In this document: in pieces, positions 1 to 11,800 of the stretch
How positions within the stretch are numbered: position 1 is the first letter of the stretch
How the letters are laid out: every line of letters begins with the position of its first letter
Assembly: GCA_022453515.1 (NCBI GenBank)
Contig: JAJNNY010000008.1
Span: 62,001 to 126,000, forward strand
Reading direction: 5' to 3'
Source of the DNA: Astrocystis sublimbata
Lineage: Eukaryota > Ascomycota > Sordariomycetes > Xylariales > Xylariaceae
Length of the DNA: 64,000 bases
Made by a program: the position numbers and the translations under genes
The notes under the pieces: generated by a model
Told to the model about the DNA's origin: nothing
Databases searched by the model: none
The model's input: the letters and a program-made list of their open reading frames with translations, nothing else

Positions 1-278
1 CGCCGGGTTTCACATGTAAGGGAGTAGTAGCGCCGTCGACTTCACCAACCTCCACCACTGTACCCGACACGTCATTCCCGAGAACAAATGGATACTTGAT
101 CCAGGGCAGCATGGCGTCCACGGCAGCTTGCTTTCCCACGTACACGGGATTGATGGCCACGGCATGGTTCCGGATGACAACCTCGCCAGGGCGTGGTGGG
201 ATTGTATGGTGCTTCGCTGACCTGGAGTAGCTTTGCATGCTTGTCGATGAAGTACGCCGCGTGGTTTTTCGGTGGCAT
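1..278 (-). pseudogene. N-terminal fragment of zinc-type (medium-chain) alcohol dehydrogenase/enoyl reductase-like gene, frameshifted and cut by the window edge
   Basis: Reading the minus strand from the ATG at 276-278 gives the typical start of a fungal MDR-family oxidoreductase (MPPKNHAAYF..., then a stretch reading PGEVVIRNHAVAINPVYVGK and PFVLGNDVSGTVVEVG in another frame). The two halves are in different frames: the shift lies around 185-200, just after the residues EAPYNP. No intron fits, because homology-like sequence continues without a gap. The GNDVSGTVVEVG block corresponds to the GHE/GND region that opens the GroES-like fold of this family. The gene runs off the left edge, so catalytic and NADPH-binding parts are not visible. 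A single sequencing error could also explain the shift. Confidence 0.6.
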
Positions 279-1193
279 TCCGAATGATGTACCTTGTTGA
301 CTCGGCTAATTGTTCTAGTTAAGTCTAAGGACCCCGAAGACAAGTTATGAGGAGAATCTTATTGATATGTGCCGATTGATCGATGGGGTAGAAAAAGACA
401 TATTTCTCTCTACTTTGAGCTACATTATTACAGTATGTTGTATGCACCTCGAGAATCCATGCGGTCTGAGTATAGCTCTGTACGTATTACATCGTACGAC
501 GGGTCACCATGTAAGTAAGCAGATGGTTCACCTGTCAGCTATGTATCTTACATGCATGGAGCTAACAATGTGGCGCCTCCATGATTACGGGGCTGTTGTT
601 CAACGAACCCTGAACCACATTGATTATACGAAGCAGTGAAGCTGACCATATCACGGAGAAGTGGATCTATACTACATCCCTTAGGTAATACGATCAGGCA
701 ACCAGTATTTCACCTGCTCATTTTTATAAATAGCTACTTTTTATTCCTTTTGTATACTTAGAAACTTACCTGAGAGATCATCTGAATCTACGTTTATGAG
801 CTCCCTACTAGAGACTGCACTGGCTATTCTTCCTATGAGTGATCGCATACTCCCATACGTGATAGACCAACCAGTACCTCGAGTTCCCATCCTTTGAAGT
901 TTTGAGAAGGGAAAGAGCTTAGATTTCTATGCTGGCACGCCAAATTATTATCAACGTCAATCATTGATAATATTCTGCAGCGAGAGCGTGTTTCAAAAAG
1001 AGAAGCAGACCCTTTTGTCGCGATGGCTTGTACGTCATGTTTCCTTCATCCAATCTGTTTATGAGATGCTTATTGGTTTGAAGCACAACACCATACACCA
1101 TCAACGTCTACCGAGGCATTTGATCATATAGAGACACGCGAAGGCCATCCTCAGCCGCCTTCTAATCATGCTCCAAAGCAACCATCAAGCTGG
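279..1193. other. Intergenic, no gene recognised
   Basis: A 90-codon open frame at 367-639 (+) has no recognisable family, no signal peptide and no convincing promoter; I regard it as chance. No RNA gene or repeat was recognised here. Confidence 0.5.
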
Positions 1194-2407
1194 TTGTTTG
1201 GGCTCAACATGGCCTCGGACTCCAGACCACAGCCCCTGCCTCCAAGTAAAGACCCTTGGTACAATGCCCCAGAGGGGTTCGAAAGCACACCGCCTGGTAC
1301 CATCCTCCGGATCCGCCCTACCCCTGGCGACCTTCCTGCACTGATCGGCAACATGTCGGCTGGTTATAACATTCTGTTCCGAACAACCGACTCACTCTCC
1401 CATGCATCTTGGGCCGTGACTACAGTGCTTATACCAACGACCTTTTTTGTGTCGCCACTGGGCAAGACCGCTTTGCTATCGTACCAATTCGCCTACAATA
1501 CATGTAACTTGGATTCAAGCCCTTCTTACGGGTTGCACAATCGACAGTCTGTCCCTAACACCGATCTTGGTATCGAAGCTGATACTTCGTTCCTGACGAA
1601 GCTGTTGGCTTAAGGATGGGTTGTCAATACTCCTGATTTTGAAGGCCCAAAAGCTGCGTTCGGAGCGACCTTACAAGCCGGTCGCGCGACACTTGATTCT
1701 ATCCGCGCAGTTCACAATCTGGCTCGCCTCACCGGCGCCTCCGACATGACAACTGCAATGTGGGGTTACAGTGGTGGCAGCTGCAATATGCTCCCGAGCT
1801 TGAAATCTCTGGCACTGCATTGGGCGGTCTTTTCGATGACCTGGTCGGAAACATGGATCGAGTGAATTGTAGCCCCATTGCCGCCTTAGTCGTAAGTGGC
1901 TTGATCGGCATGACAACACAATATCCGGAGGCGGCGGCGCATCTTCGCAGCCGACTACGTCCAGACATGGTAGATGAGTTCCTCAGAGCCAAGGATACTA
2001 ACGTCAATGATTCGCTTCGCTTTTACGCCATGAAGGACATTTATTCTTCTTACTTGGTAGGCGGGGCAGCAGACCTTCAGCATCCAGTCATTCAGAAAGT
2101 GTTCAACTTGGAGGGACATTTAGGGCGGCATGGAATACCGAACATGCCCATGTTCATATACATGGCGGTGGGAGATCAATTTAGCCCAATCAGCCAGACT
2201 GATGCGCTAGTGGGGAGATTTTGTGCTGCTGGCGCAGACATCACTTACGAGCGAAATACTGTTGGAGGGCATCTTGCTGAGATTGAGAATGGAAATGAGA
2301 GAGCGATCGCCTGGCTTCGGACTATTTTTGACGAGTCATATGTACCATCACCCCTAGGAGGCATGATTCGGGATGTTGCTGTAGATATCTCTCCATTGAC
2401 AGCCTGA
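1194..2407 (+). pseudogene. Secretory lipase (LIP family) pseudogene
   Basis: The plus strand encodes a fungal secretory lipase-like protein: DPWYNAPEGFE near the start, an AYNT...DSSPSYGL block, VVNTPDFEGPKAAFGATLQ, and the nucleophile elbow GYSGGS at about 1764-1781. The coding frame is broken twice. A TAA at 1611-1613 interrupts the frame just before GWVVNTPDFEGPK, where the homologous sequence continues in the same frame. At about 1782-1784 the frame moves by +2 right after GYSGGS, and residues usually found between this motif and QYAPEL are missing, which indicates a small deletion. The C-terminal half (to the TGA at 2405-2407) is intact, including the PVF..GDQFSP-like Asp region and the GGHLAE His region. 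No signal peptide is found at the N terminus. Such lipases are normally extracellular triacylglycerol hydrolases; this copy should be inactive. Confidence 0.8.
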
Positions 2408-3808
2408 AGAGCCTGACGCTCTAGACGAGGAGGTTCAGACCTCATGATAGGCACTTCAGGGCAGATATAAAAAGGGCTGTGATAGTTCCTGGGCTTCCTT
2501 GACTCTCCCATAAATCTAAATATAAGTACCACTTGATATCCTTTTCATGCGGTTTTTCATATCTGGTATTATTTGCGAGCCCTCTGTTGCAAAGATTAAA
2601 CAGTATTTTGTATCAAACATTCCTACATATGACGTGCTTTTGAACAAATCTGGGGGCCGGACACACAAGGCTTGAAAACATGGAAATTGTTTCCCCACTT
2701 GGGGGCCGAAACCTTAAGTATATCATCAGGTAAACACATACGCGCCTTATAATTGTAGTGTAACATAGACTATTGGAACTATTGGAACTATAAATAGGCA
2801 GTGATAGCTCCTTGGGCGGACTTTGGGCCGCAAGAATTCTATTGCCATGATTCGCCGATCGATCACTGTTCGTCTCCCTGAACCGAAGTTGTAATTGGGC
2901 CGATGGATAACAACATTCAATAGTGGTTTACATTTGTCATTCAAACCCACCCGCACTCTTCCTCTGGCTCCGCTTTAGCAACCGAAACGTTACTCTGTGC
3001 GGCGAAGTCAAGGCAGCAGAGCCTCATTGACATACCCTTCTAGGTGGGGCGTGGCGTTGGTCAGGGGCCCACGAGCCATGTTGATCACTTCTCCGAACCC
3101 TCTGTAGAACCATCACAGTAAGCTTGAAAGCCTCTCTTTGTACATAGTCTAAGCGCACTATCTCGGGCATTCGAAAAGCCTATGACATGAGTAAATTTAT
3201 CTAGCCGTTAAACAAGCGTCTATTTCGTCATGCTAGATCATGTCAAGATCATTTAAAAGAAAATGGTACGCTAAAGGAGCCTCGTTGGTGTAAGTAGCAG
3301 TAGAGACTGTATGTTGGGCAATCCCGATGCGGTGGGATCTTGTGGCCATGAACTTCCTTTTCAAGATATGGAGGCTTCACAATTACGTGCGCATATTAGC
3401 GTGCAAGGAGAACCTTGTGTAAAATATGGAATATTGTCTTGTGGCAGATGACACGCATGACTTGATGCTACTATACAATGTATCATAATACAACAGGAGT
3501 CGTGCCATTCGTCAAATCGTTGGGGCATGACGCACTTCAAGCCTCGTAGGTAGTTCTTGAACCTCGCATTGGGCGAATTTCGGACTCATGACGGGAAAAG
3601 ATCGACGAAGGAGCTGCAATAGTTGCTGCAGAACGACTACAACCGACAGCTCGACAGCCTGACGTTGGATGATTTGGCACCAGAATAGGTTTCTTCGGAT
3701 CGCTGCGACGGCGTTTCTGTTTGTCATAGTTTATGTTGCTGTAGTATTTCGGTCTCCAGACGGTTACATCGGTTTACTGGCTTCGGTGAAACTTTTATTG
3801 AGTTCGTC
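2408..3808. other. Intergenic, with a degenerate 29-bp direct repeat
   Basis: No gene recognised. Two TATA-containing segments at 2466-2494 and 2789-2817 resemble each other (TATAAAAAGGGC.GTGATAG versus TATAAATAGGCAGTGATAG, both followed by T/CTCCTTGGGC-like sequence). They could be a small duplication; the meaning is unknown. Confidence 0.4.
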
Positions 3809-3816
3809 TATAAAAA
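3809..3816 (+). promoter_or_regulatory. TATA box of the small secreted protein gene
   Basis: TATAAAAA lies 98 bases before the ATG at 3914. Between them is a typical fungal leader rich in C, A and T that ends CTACAAAATG. Confidence 0.6.
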
Positions 3817-3913
3817 CCCCGTGGATGACTTGCTCTGCTCCCTCAATTCTTCAACCTCTACAACACCATCCACTCGCATCATCCACTTGCATCAACCACA
3901 GAAACTCTACAAA

Positions 3914-4422
3914 ATGAAGCTCTCTATCATGCTCTTGGCCGTAGGCGCTACTAGGCAAGACATCCATCCCTTCTTCTCCTCCCTAACCTTAGGAGCTGTG
4001 CGTTTGACTAACCGACATGTATTCAGTGTCCTCGCTGGCTGTAATTGCAAGTGCCAGGTAAGTCATTCACATGTTCGCACAGCATTATTCAAATCATACG
4101 CGTTTAGACAACAAAGTAGAGTTTTCAAAGCAGCAATAACTGATGTCAGTGTTGAACACAGGACCCATCTGGTACAGGACCGCAGTGGGATGGTCTCACA
4201 CAAGAAGCTTGCGGCATACAATTTCCCGGAGAGAACGACTTTTGTAGTAAGGTTTACCACGGCGACCAGCACCATCAGGTATGAAAACACATATATCTCA
4301 AAGCAAGACACTAAACTGATTTCTTGGAATAGTGCAGCGCCTCAACCTGTTGCATCGATAGCGGCGCATTCAATGACTGGTGCGCGGAAAATGGTGCCCC
4401 TGGAGCGTATTGTTGGGATTAA
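3914..4422 (+). CDS. Small cysteine-rich secreted protein (four exons, first intron GC-AG)
   Basis: Spliced model: 3914-3954, 4027-4057, 4162-4278, 4333-4422, giving 92 residues. The first 17 residues (MKLSIMLLAVGATSVLA) form a signal peptide with an Ala cleavage site. The mature part starts GCNCKCQ and has ten cysteines, including a CC pair (STCC). Intron 1 (3955-4026) uses a GC donor (AG|GCAAGA) and has a CTAAC branch point near its 3' end; the frame joins exactly only with this donor. Introns 2 (4058-4161) and 3 (4279-4332) are GT-AG. The last residues are GAYCWD followed by TAA. The pattern is that of small disulfide-rich fungal secreted proteins, some of which are effectors; no specific function can be assigned. 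Confidence 0.8.
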
Positions 4423-5842
4423 AGAGTGTGCCATGAACAACAGCACATGCGAGACGTCATACGTCGGCGAATTTTCAATCAAACTAAAGGCAATGCTTCA
4501 GACCCCACTAGATTATGGCGTATGTCAATGTAAATGATAGATCAGCACAGGCATACACTGTTACCGCCCCTCAGAGAATCAGAATCATACTCCCTGCCTT
4601 GTGCTCGCCGATTTTCGCATCTGCCGTACCATTATACATCATTTGAGAGACAATGACAGGATATTTTGTCTTGTTGAAGTGACCGTGCGTGAATTCTTCC
4701 CAAGTGTTGCTTTTTCTTGTGAATAAGGGCCGAATCACCTGCCTGCGCCGCCGCTGTGGAATGGAAGTGATGTATTCTGAGGCTCCAATTGGGTAAGCTG
4801 AAGATTACGCTGGGTGCATACCTCAGTCGATAAGATCCGCAAGATTTGGGAGAGTGGCAATGTGCATTTTTATATTACATGTAGCCAACCTGAGTGGGCG
4901 GGAGACTCGTCGTGAGGTGCACAACATGTCAGGTGTCACGGTAGCAAGGGCTTCACTACGACCTAGGGGCTCCCCTGGAGGGGCTGTTTGGGCTACTAGA
5001 TCTGTGTATATAAGGACTGGGCGACTCCCACTATATGGGAGAGCCCAGGATTCAATAGAATTGACACCTGACCCCTACATTTCTACTTCATATATCTTCA
5101 CTCTGGTGCAAAAGCACTTGACATAACACCCTGGAATTGCTAAGCTGCAGGTAGTAATCATGGCCCCCAACGATGAATATGCCTCGGCTTGCATGTAGTC
5201 TAACATCATGTGTTGTAAGAACTTATGTGACCAAAACCTACCCACATTACAACATGGTTTGTATCAGCAAGACATTACCTAGTATGACCAGGAAATAGAA
5301 TGAGAAACGCTCTTTGGATGAAGAGAGGGTCCCCAACAAGAACGTTGCGACTATCGCGAAGTCGAGCTTGTTTGGTATGCTGCACATACAGTAATTAACA
5401 AAAGTCGCCTTGCTTGTTATTCGCGTTTGTGACAATAGCAACTGTATGAAGATTACCTAGGTAGGTATGTGCCTTCTTACGCTATAATTATGCAACTATC
5501 CGATTAAAGTTGTATAATTAGTAGTTTTCCAACTGAAGACCATGGTTACACTTCTCCTATAACTCATAGGTTAACCCTAAGTTATTGAAATCTAACAGTT
5601 GCTCTCCGGTAATCAATGTCGCATCAGGAGTATTTCAACATTGGTCACCGACTGTTAGGACATCGCAGTGTAATTGGATTTGACCGTATTTTCCAGCCCC
5701 CAGCGACTAAGTACCTTTTAATCAACCAGAACGTGCATCTTCCCCAACTGTATGCCACTGCACACTCAAAGTTAACACCATTCCCCAGCGATATATTCTA
5801 ATGCTTGGCGCAATACTCACCCTCTCAACCGCTGCAAGATCT
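4423..5842. other. Intergenic, no gene recognised
   Basis: A TATATAAGG at about 5005 precedes a very short frame (ATG at 5160, 12 codons) that I cannot support as a gene. Other open frames here have no family resemblance. Confidence 0.4.
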
Positions 5843-6181
5843 CTAATCGCACTCAACCCGGTAACTATGCGGCTCCGACTTAACAGCCGTGAGAGCCCCA
5901 GTGCACGGGTAGACGACCTTAGTCGCATCCGCATTACAGCCTGCGCCGTTGTAGATGACAAGCCGGCAGTTGGGGTCTCCGTCAGTGCCGTGGTGCCGCT
6001 TGTAGCACGAGTACGTGTGCTGCTTGGAGCACTTGTCTTTTTCCGTCTGGTCGCCTTGCTTGAGGCGCTCGTCGAAGGAGACGCAGAGGAGGTCGGGCTG
6101 GTTGCTCGAGTAGCGGTCGAACTTGCAGCGGTAGGCTGAAGTTGTGGCGATGAGGGCGGCGAAGGCGAGTGCGAACTTCAT
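5843..6181 (-). CDS. Small cysteine-rich secreted protein, 112 residues
   Basis: An intronless frame starts at the ATG 6179-6181 and ends at a TAG (5843-5845). The N terminus MKFALAFAALIATTSA is a clear signal peptide. The mature protein of about 96 residues has eight cysteines (RC, LC, KC, SC, NC, GC, PC, EC), suggesting four disulfides, and is rich in charged and Tyr/His residues. A TATAAA on the minus strand at about 6286-6291 lies roughly 105 bases upstream of the start, at a normal fungal spacing. I do not recognise the family. It could be an effector-like or cell-surface protein. The codon use is GC-rich at third positions, unlike chance open frames in the neighbourhood. Confidence 0.8.
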   Translation of the reverse strand: MKFALAFAALIATTSAYRCKFDRYSSNQPDLLCVSFDERLKQGDQTEKDKCSKQHTYSCYKRHHGTDGDPNCRLVIYNGAGCNADATKVVYPCTGALTAVKSEPHSYRVECD

Positions 6182-7064
6182 GTTTTCTGAGTGCGCTAGG
6201 ATGTCACGGGATAAGGCTTATGGGTGAGAAAAGGTGCTTGAGAGGTATGGGGTCATTGTAGAATCATGGGGAAGTCATTGGCATGTTTATACACGTCCTT
6301 TCCTGCTGCAATCTTTCTGTGCACCGTGGTGACCTGCCATCTTCGGGGGGGGAAATACTGTACTGCTCATAATATCGTGGCGATTCTCATGTAGCCAAGG
6401 CTTTTGATCTCACACCAAGGTCTCTAGCTCAGGTTAGTACAGTTGGTCGCGGCAACTCTGTTCAAGTTGACTATTAGCTTTTGGTAGATCGTGGCTTCGT
6501 GGCGCTCCGTTTCCAGTAGGAGTGACGACTAGATGATAATCAGGCGGTGTGCAATCCTTCGTCTACCCATAGGCTTCGAGAATTGACAGTTGTCAATCCA
6601 TGATGCTTGATGATAACGAGGAATTTGCAAGGAGAGAATCTTTCCAAGCTCAATATTCATGTAAGTAACACAGGGACAAAGAGCAGCAACGCCGCATTTC
6701 ATATGCGAATTCGAGCCCGAAAGAGCGCACTCGATGAGTCGATACTCCTATGGGGGTTTGTGGAACATGGAACGTTGGGGTTACCCCAGCTTTGGCGCAA
6801 AGCGTCCGAGGTGAGGCGCTCAGCTAGAGCCAGCTGAAGCCAATGATCGACGGCTCTTGAGACCAGTCCAGACATGAAAAGAAAATCTACGTTATTGAAT
6901 GGGAATTTCTGGCGCTGTCTGCTTTGATCGTCTTTCCATTCTTTGAACTGTTTCGGGTACATCAATCATATTAGTTGTTAGATCAAGTTTTTTGTTTGGT
7001 CAGCCTAACCCCAAAATATTTTTGTAGTCGCGCGCGATGCAACGCCACCACTGCCAACAACAGG
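6182..7064. other. Intergenic, no gene recognised
   Basis: Apart from the probable promoter of the small secreted protein gene on its left, nothing is recognised. The open frames at 6607-6837 and 6699-6965 overlap on opposite strands and have no recognisable motif. Confidence 0.4.
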
Positions 7065-7420
7065 CTCGACGGCTAGGCCATCGTAGTCACAGGCTCCAAT
7101 GCCGGTCTCGGCCTAAAGGCGTGTAAGGAGCTGGCTGCGCGTGGCGCCGCCCGCCTCATTCTAGGAGTTCGTACTACGGGCAAAGAGGCAAGAAGGAAAT
7201 CCTCCCACAGAGCCCGGATGTAAATGTCCATGTATGGCAGCTTGATCACAAACCATTTGACATTGTGCGCGCCTTGGCGGAAAAGGCAGCGGCGCTAGAT
7301 AGGATTTGATATTGCCATTTGAGCGTGGGCGCGAAAAACTTGGAGTTCTCCAAAGGCGAAGCTCGGCTGCGTATTGAAGCTCCTGAAGTTGACTTGCTTG
7401 AGCATCTTGAAGCGTGAGGG
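7065..7420 (+). pseudogene. Decayed short-chain dehydrogenase/reductase remnant
   Basis: From 7065 the plus strand reads LDG-stop-AIVVTGSNAGLGLKACKELAARGAARLILG, the classic start of an SDR (TGxxxGLG nucleotide-binding motif). The stop is TAG at 7074-7076, where relatives have Gln or Lys, so a C-to-T change of CAG would explain it. A frameshift follows near 7200, after which a second frame reads VHVWQLDHKPFDIVRALAEKA, resembling the D..D and alpha-C part of the fold. A third frame (about 7326-7420) reads NLEFSKGEARL...APEVDLLEHLEA, like the NAG-to-NLLGHF segment. The catalytic Tyr-Lys part is absent. Start and end are approximate. Confidence 0.65.
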
Positions 7421-8488
7421 CATACCAAGGTACCTACTTGCAGTTGAGCCATCGTTTGATGGGGGAGGGGGGTATTGAACCACGGCGCTGCCATCCACTG
7501 AAACGAATTACCTTGAACCGGCCATACCTAAGAGGGGCGAGTACCAATTGCCGATCCTCAATCCTCACTTACAGACTCTCAGTGTTTTGGTTTGAGTTTC
7601 TAAAGTTGATTAATAGGGGTCCCGTCCTTTCTGAACACTGCTCTGTAAGTCAATATGCATGCTTCGGGATTTTGAATCCATTGACAGCTTGAGTGAGCCA
7701 ACTGATGGCAAATGTTTGTGTGTAAGTCGTTATCTGAATACTCGAGCCCTATCGAAAGGGCTCTAGGGTCTGGGGTGGGATGGTGGGATGGTGGCAGGGG
7801 TACTGCTAGCGCTGTGAGACTTTCTACCCCTCCCAAAGCTATCACCTTGAGTCAATAGAGCTGTATTGATTGTCAACCCTTGTATGTATAATTGTGTCTT
7901 GTCTGGTATGGAAATTTCTAGTCAGGTCCAGCCTAAGCTTCATCCCAATCCCAGCGTTATCGTAGATATCGTGACTATGTACATCATGATGTAGGTAAGT
8001 AAAGTCTGGAAAAAACGACACCTCTAGCTCGTCGTTTTAGGGGGCGACCTTAGCGGGACTGCGGGAAGAACCGATTAAGTCTCCCCCGCCTGCGCAGATT
8101 GGCCAATCGGAAGCGTCCCGTCGCCGTCGAACCGGGATCGAGTCTTTTATTTATAATTCGAGGTAGGTATGTATCTAAGTAATTAAGTTGCGAGTTGATT
8201 GAGGTTGGTAGTAGGCGATGTAGGAAATCTTGACGTCCAGCGCCTCTTCGACATACGTTCCAGCTCCAATTAGGAAGAAATATAAGGTATCGTGGGTATC
8301 ATGGGTATCGTTACAGAAAATTGAGAAAGGCCAGTAATTAAGTAGCGACCGGCGCCTGTTTGTTGCTTGGGCACTGGCATTTATCATGTCAGTACTTAAT
8401 GCATGCAAGTAATTTGTCTGCGAGGTGTCTTACATGTGTATGCGATATTTCCTGCATGGAACACATAGCTCGGGTGGCATTAGATAGC
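7421..8488. other. Intergenic, no gene recognised
   Basis: Contains a 12-bp perfect palindrome GATTGGCCAATC (8097-8108), which presents a CCAAT box on both strands. A short hairpin (AAAACGAC / GTCGTTTT) lies at about 8012-8038. No coding sequence recognised. Confidence 0.4.
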
Positions 8489-8870
8489 TCAACGCTGGTA
8501 AAACCGCGATAAAATGGCATTGGTCTGCTCCCCGACCCTCTGCTGGTGGGCCGCCTGGATGCTGGCCGAGCTCTGCGACGACGCGATCGGCGGACGGTGG
8601 GCGTCTTGGCCGTAGCTCGACAGACGGTATGTCTGGAGACTCTGCTGGTCGGTAGCTTGGGTGGTGGGTGGGTGCGACGTGTAGTAATGACCAGGTTTCT
8701 CAGAAGACTGGCTACAAAGCAAGCATACATGCGATCAGCGCTGCCCAGTTGTGAAGAAAGTATTGATTGTCGCATTATCGCCAACATCATTTTGTAGAAG
8801 CAGGTACAATTGGCGAATGATGCAGTGTTACTTACCCGTGGTAAACAGTCTGGCTAGATGAGGATGACAT
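8489..8870 (-). CDS. Small hydrophilic two-exon protein, 85 residues
   Basis: Spliced model on the minus strand: exon 1 8836-8870 (ATG at 8868-8870), exon 2 8489-8711, intron 8712-8835 with GTAAGT donor and TTTGTAG acceptor. The join completes a Gly codon and opens one frame to the TGA at 8489-8491. The protein starts MSSSSSQTVYHGQ and is rich in Ser, Gln, His, Tyr and Pro, ending NAILSRFYQR. No domain, signal peptide or membrane segment is visible. The short first exon with a strong donor, and the strong GC bias at third codon positions of exon 2, support a real gene. Family unknown; it might be intrinsically disordered. Confidence 0.55.
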
Positions 8871-11800
8871 GATTGAGGACCTGTCTTACGACAGGCAGTG
8901 ATGGAGTTGTATGTGGCTTTTTGATCGTGTTATGTGACTCGTGTCTGTAGGTAGCTGATCGCATGCTTCCGAGATACGCGATGAAATCAGTGGCGACAAG
9001 CTTCAAAATAAATACAATCGCATCAAAGCGAGTCAGAGTCAACCTCCCTCTCCCTCAACCCGAGTCGAAAGAGCCGCATCTCTTCAACGTATGCGGTCTC
9101 CCATCGGAAACTGACCCGTGATCCAGCAGCTTAGCATATCCCGCACATTAGGTTGAATGAGTTGTCATGGCCTCAGCCACCAGTTGTGTCTGGCTGCCTG
9201 ATCCTGATGTTGGGTATTGGCCTAGCGACTCCATTATCGCGAGGATAACTTCATGCCGTCATGGTCATGTTGACACAGCCCCCGGAGAGCTTGCATATCG
9301 GTTTGCTTGCCTTCTCGCTTCATTCCAATATCGCTCGTAACGTGACACTTACGGAGAGCTGTCCCGAGGCCGTAATGATAGTAAGACCGGATCAGGCCAG
9401 TCAGATCCGCGACAAATCGCAGCGCTCATCTTTTGTATTGACATGCTGAGAGTGAGTAATAAGCAGTACCCCGCATGTTGCACTTGACCTCAGACATGTG
9501 GGGATAGCTACACGGCATTGATTATGGGGCCTATTGTATTAGCCAATTCTCCAGCGCAGCGGGCTACCTGTCGTCAATCGCAGTATGTGGAACAACTCTA
9601 TGTGTGTCTTTCGCGCTGGGGCCCCATGAGGTACTATAGCCCGGCAGACCCTATCAGCTATAGAATGTCCGATTGTATTTCCATGTTTGTTGAAAGTGTG
9701 CACGAACTCTGAAGAACGCGACGACAATAACTCATCAACGAGCAACGGCCCCGATGATAATATTCTGCAAGTTACTGTATCTTAGATTGTTAGACCATAG
9801 TTCATGAAACCATGGTAATCTTGTAGACTAGCAACTTCCCAACCTGTATACAGAACTGAGGAATGTTTTTACAATCTCACCATGTTCAGACGTCAGAGGC
9901 AATACGCGTTAGTCAGATACGTTCATACGGGGAAAAGACGTTTCGTTTCGTCAAGGCTAATGTTACCATCGAAGGCGTTGGACGTAAGTTACGTGTCGCT
10001 TCCCAAGAGCACTAGATCCATAAAGGAAGAGGTACTTAGACGAGACCGTCCAGTTACCGTTTCTGATCTCATGGTGCGCGCTCAATCGCCTCAGTGAAAG
10101 AGCGGTCGCGATCCGAAATCGAGGTGGCGAGGAGTCATAAGCAACATCACTCGTAAACTCTAGAACTTCCGGCAGTGCGGTAAGAATCGGGCAGTGTCCA
10201 GCGATAGCTGTCGGGGCCGACCGCTTCCATCATCTTGTGATCAAATAAGCCCCACCCGAGGAACTCCCGACTCTGATAAGCCTCGTCGGGATTTCGGTGA
10301 GCAAATGCCGACCCATAGCATAAGTAAATCCAGCCAATTACCTGTGGTCATAATATGCAGGCGTAATACCGGCCAGCATCAGTGTTGTCTTGGGACGAGC
10401 GCGTGACGAGCCTTGGCGAGTTTCGACCCGGCATCCAGCGCCTCCACTCCATGTCCAGCTTCATCTTGAATAAACTTCGAGTTGTTATGCCCGGAATAAT
10501 GCCGTAGCAGAGGGGGGCATGGGCGAAGTCTCGCGTTGTACTGTGATAAGCCGAGATATCGATAGGAGGCTGATCGGAGGGAATTTCGCCGACGTTGATG
10601 ATGGTGTTGATGATGACATACCACGTGACTGTTGAATGGCTTTGCAAATATATTTGTGATATTGGTCACGAGACGGGAGGGTTGGATTGAAGACCCACTA
10701 GGGCATCTGACCAAGACGTAGATTGAAGGCTGGTTTTGTGAAGAAAAACTGCAAAGTGAAGACGATGGCATGATATAACGACAACGTTTGGTGCTCTGCA
10801 AGGAGAACCCACCAACGTATAATGAGCGGCAAGAGGCCTGATACCCTTGTTGAAAAGCCAGAGTAATGGAACCTTGTTTGATGAGTTCTGGTTGTATTAG
10901 ATGAAAGCCGAGGAAGACGTGATAGGAAAGAACGAAAGACGCAAACCTTGGATGGGATGTCGGTTCATGTTACTAGCCCGAGGCCGAGCAGTCGGAGAGC
11001 AATAATAGCAGAGAGACAGAGGAAAGGCAGTCTTATATATTCGAACGCGTAGGTCCACGATGCTGACAGATTCGTCGCCGTGTACGGCGTAAGGGGGTAA
11101 TGAGAGTCCCACCCAGCGCCCTTCAAGCCACTGCGACTTCGAAGGCAAGGGCGTGCGTTGCATCGAAGAAAGAACGTCGTATTGGCAGTCAGTCGAGCTT
11201 GTTGAAAAAGCTGTCTGATTGGATGTCGGCAGAGATGTCTCATCAAGCAGTTGAACAGCTTGGTTCTCACGCCCGCCCACTTGATGCGGGCAGCTTATCA
11301 TACCGGCGATGATTGGTTCGTGGTACCTTGCAGTGCACGAGTGGGCGGCGGCCCCAGTAGGCACCTTGGTGCGTGCTGACACTCCGACATGCAGGAAAAT
11401 GCGAAAGAAGGATTCGGAGGGCCGGATTTTGCAGAGATGTATGCAACACTCTCGAAGCCTTGCATCGAAAAAAGAGTCGAGAAATGTGACAGGGTGACAT
11501 GGAAAACATCTGCCGCATGGAATATGCATGGGACATACATGACATGCGGAGTAGTTCACCAGCAGCCAACGTCATTGGAACAAGACAATGCTGATCGCCC
11601 TGTCAAACGGGGGGGCGGGGTCATGTTGCAGTTTGCAAGGCGTAAAGCATCGAGAAGGAATCAAAAATAACTCTATAACTCTCTTCGGTGAATCCTGGCC
11701 CCTCGCTTGCCTTATACCTCCAGTCCAGATTCGATGACGTGGTCCTCAGTCGATGCATCATGGATCGGTATGGTGCCGGTGGGTGAGAAGCTGACATCTT

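Noticed and set aside
1166..2532. Minus-strand open frames over the lipase region
   Set aside because: They are antisense shadows; lipase motifs are all on the plus strand.
8012..8108. Hairpin (AAAACGAC/GTCGTTTT) and CCAAT palindrome as ends of a transposon
   Set aside because: Arms are only 8 bp and 12 bp, and no partner copies or transposase were seen.
9167..9343. 58-codon frame starting MASATSCVWLPDPDVGYW
   Set aside because: Some protein-like character, but no known motif, no clear leader and no continuation by splicing.
10897..11559. 220-codon open frame on the minus strand
   Set aside because: No family motif, Cys/His/Ser-rich chance composition, overlapped by several other frames on both strands, and no supporting splice or promoter pattern.
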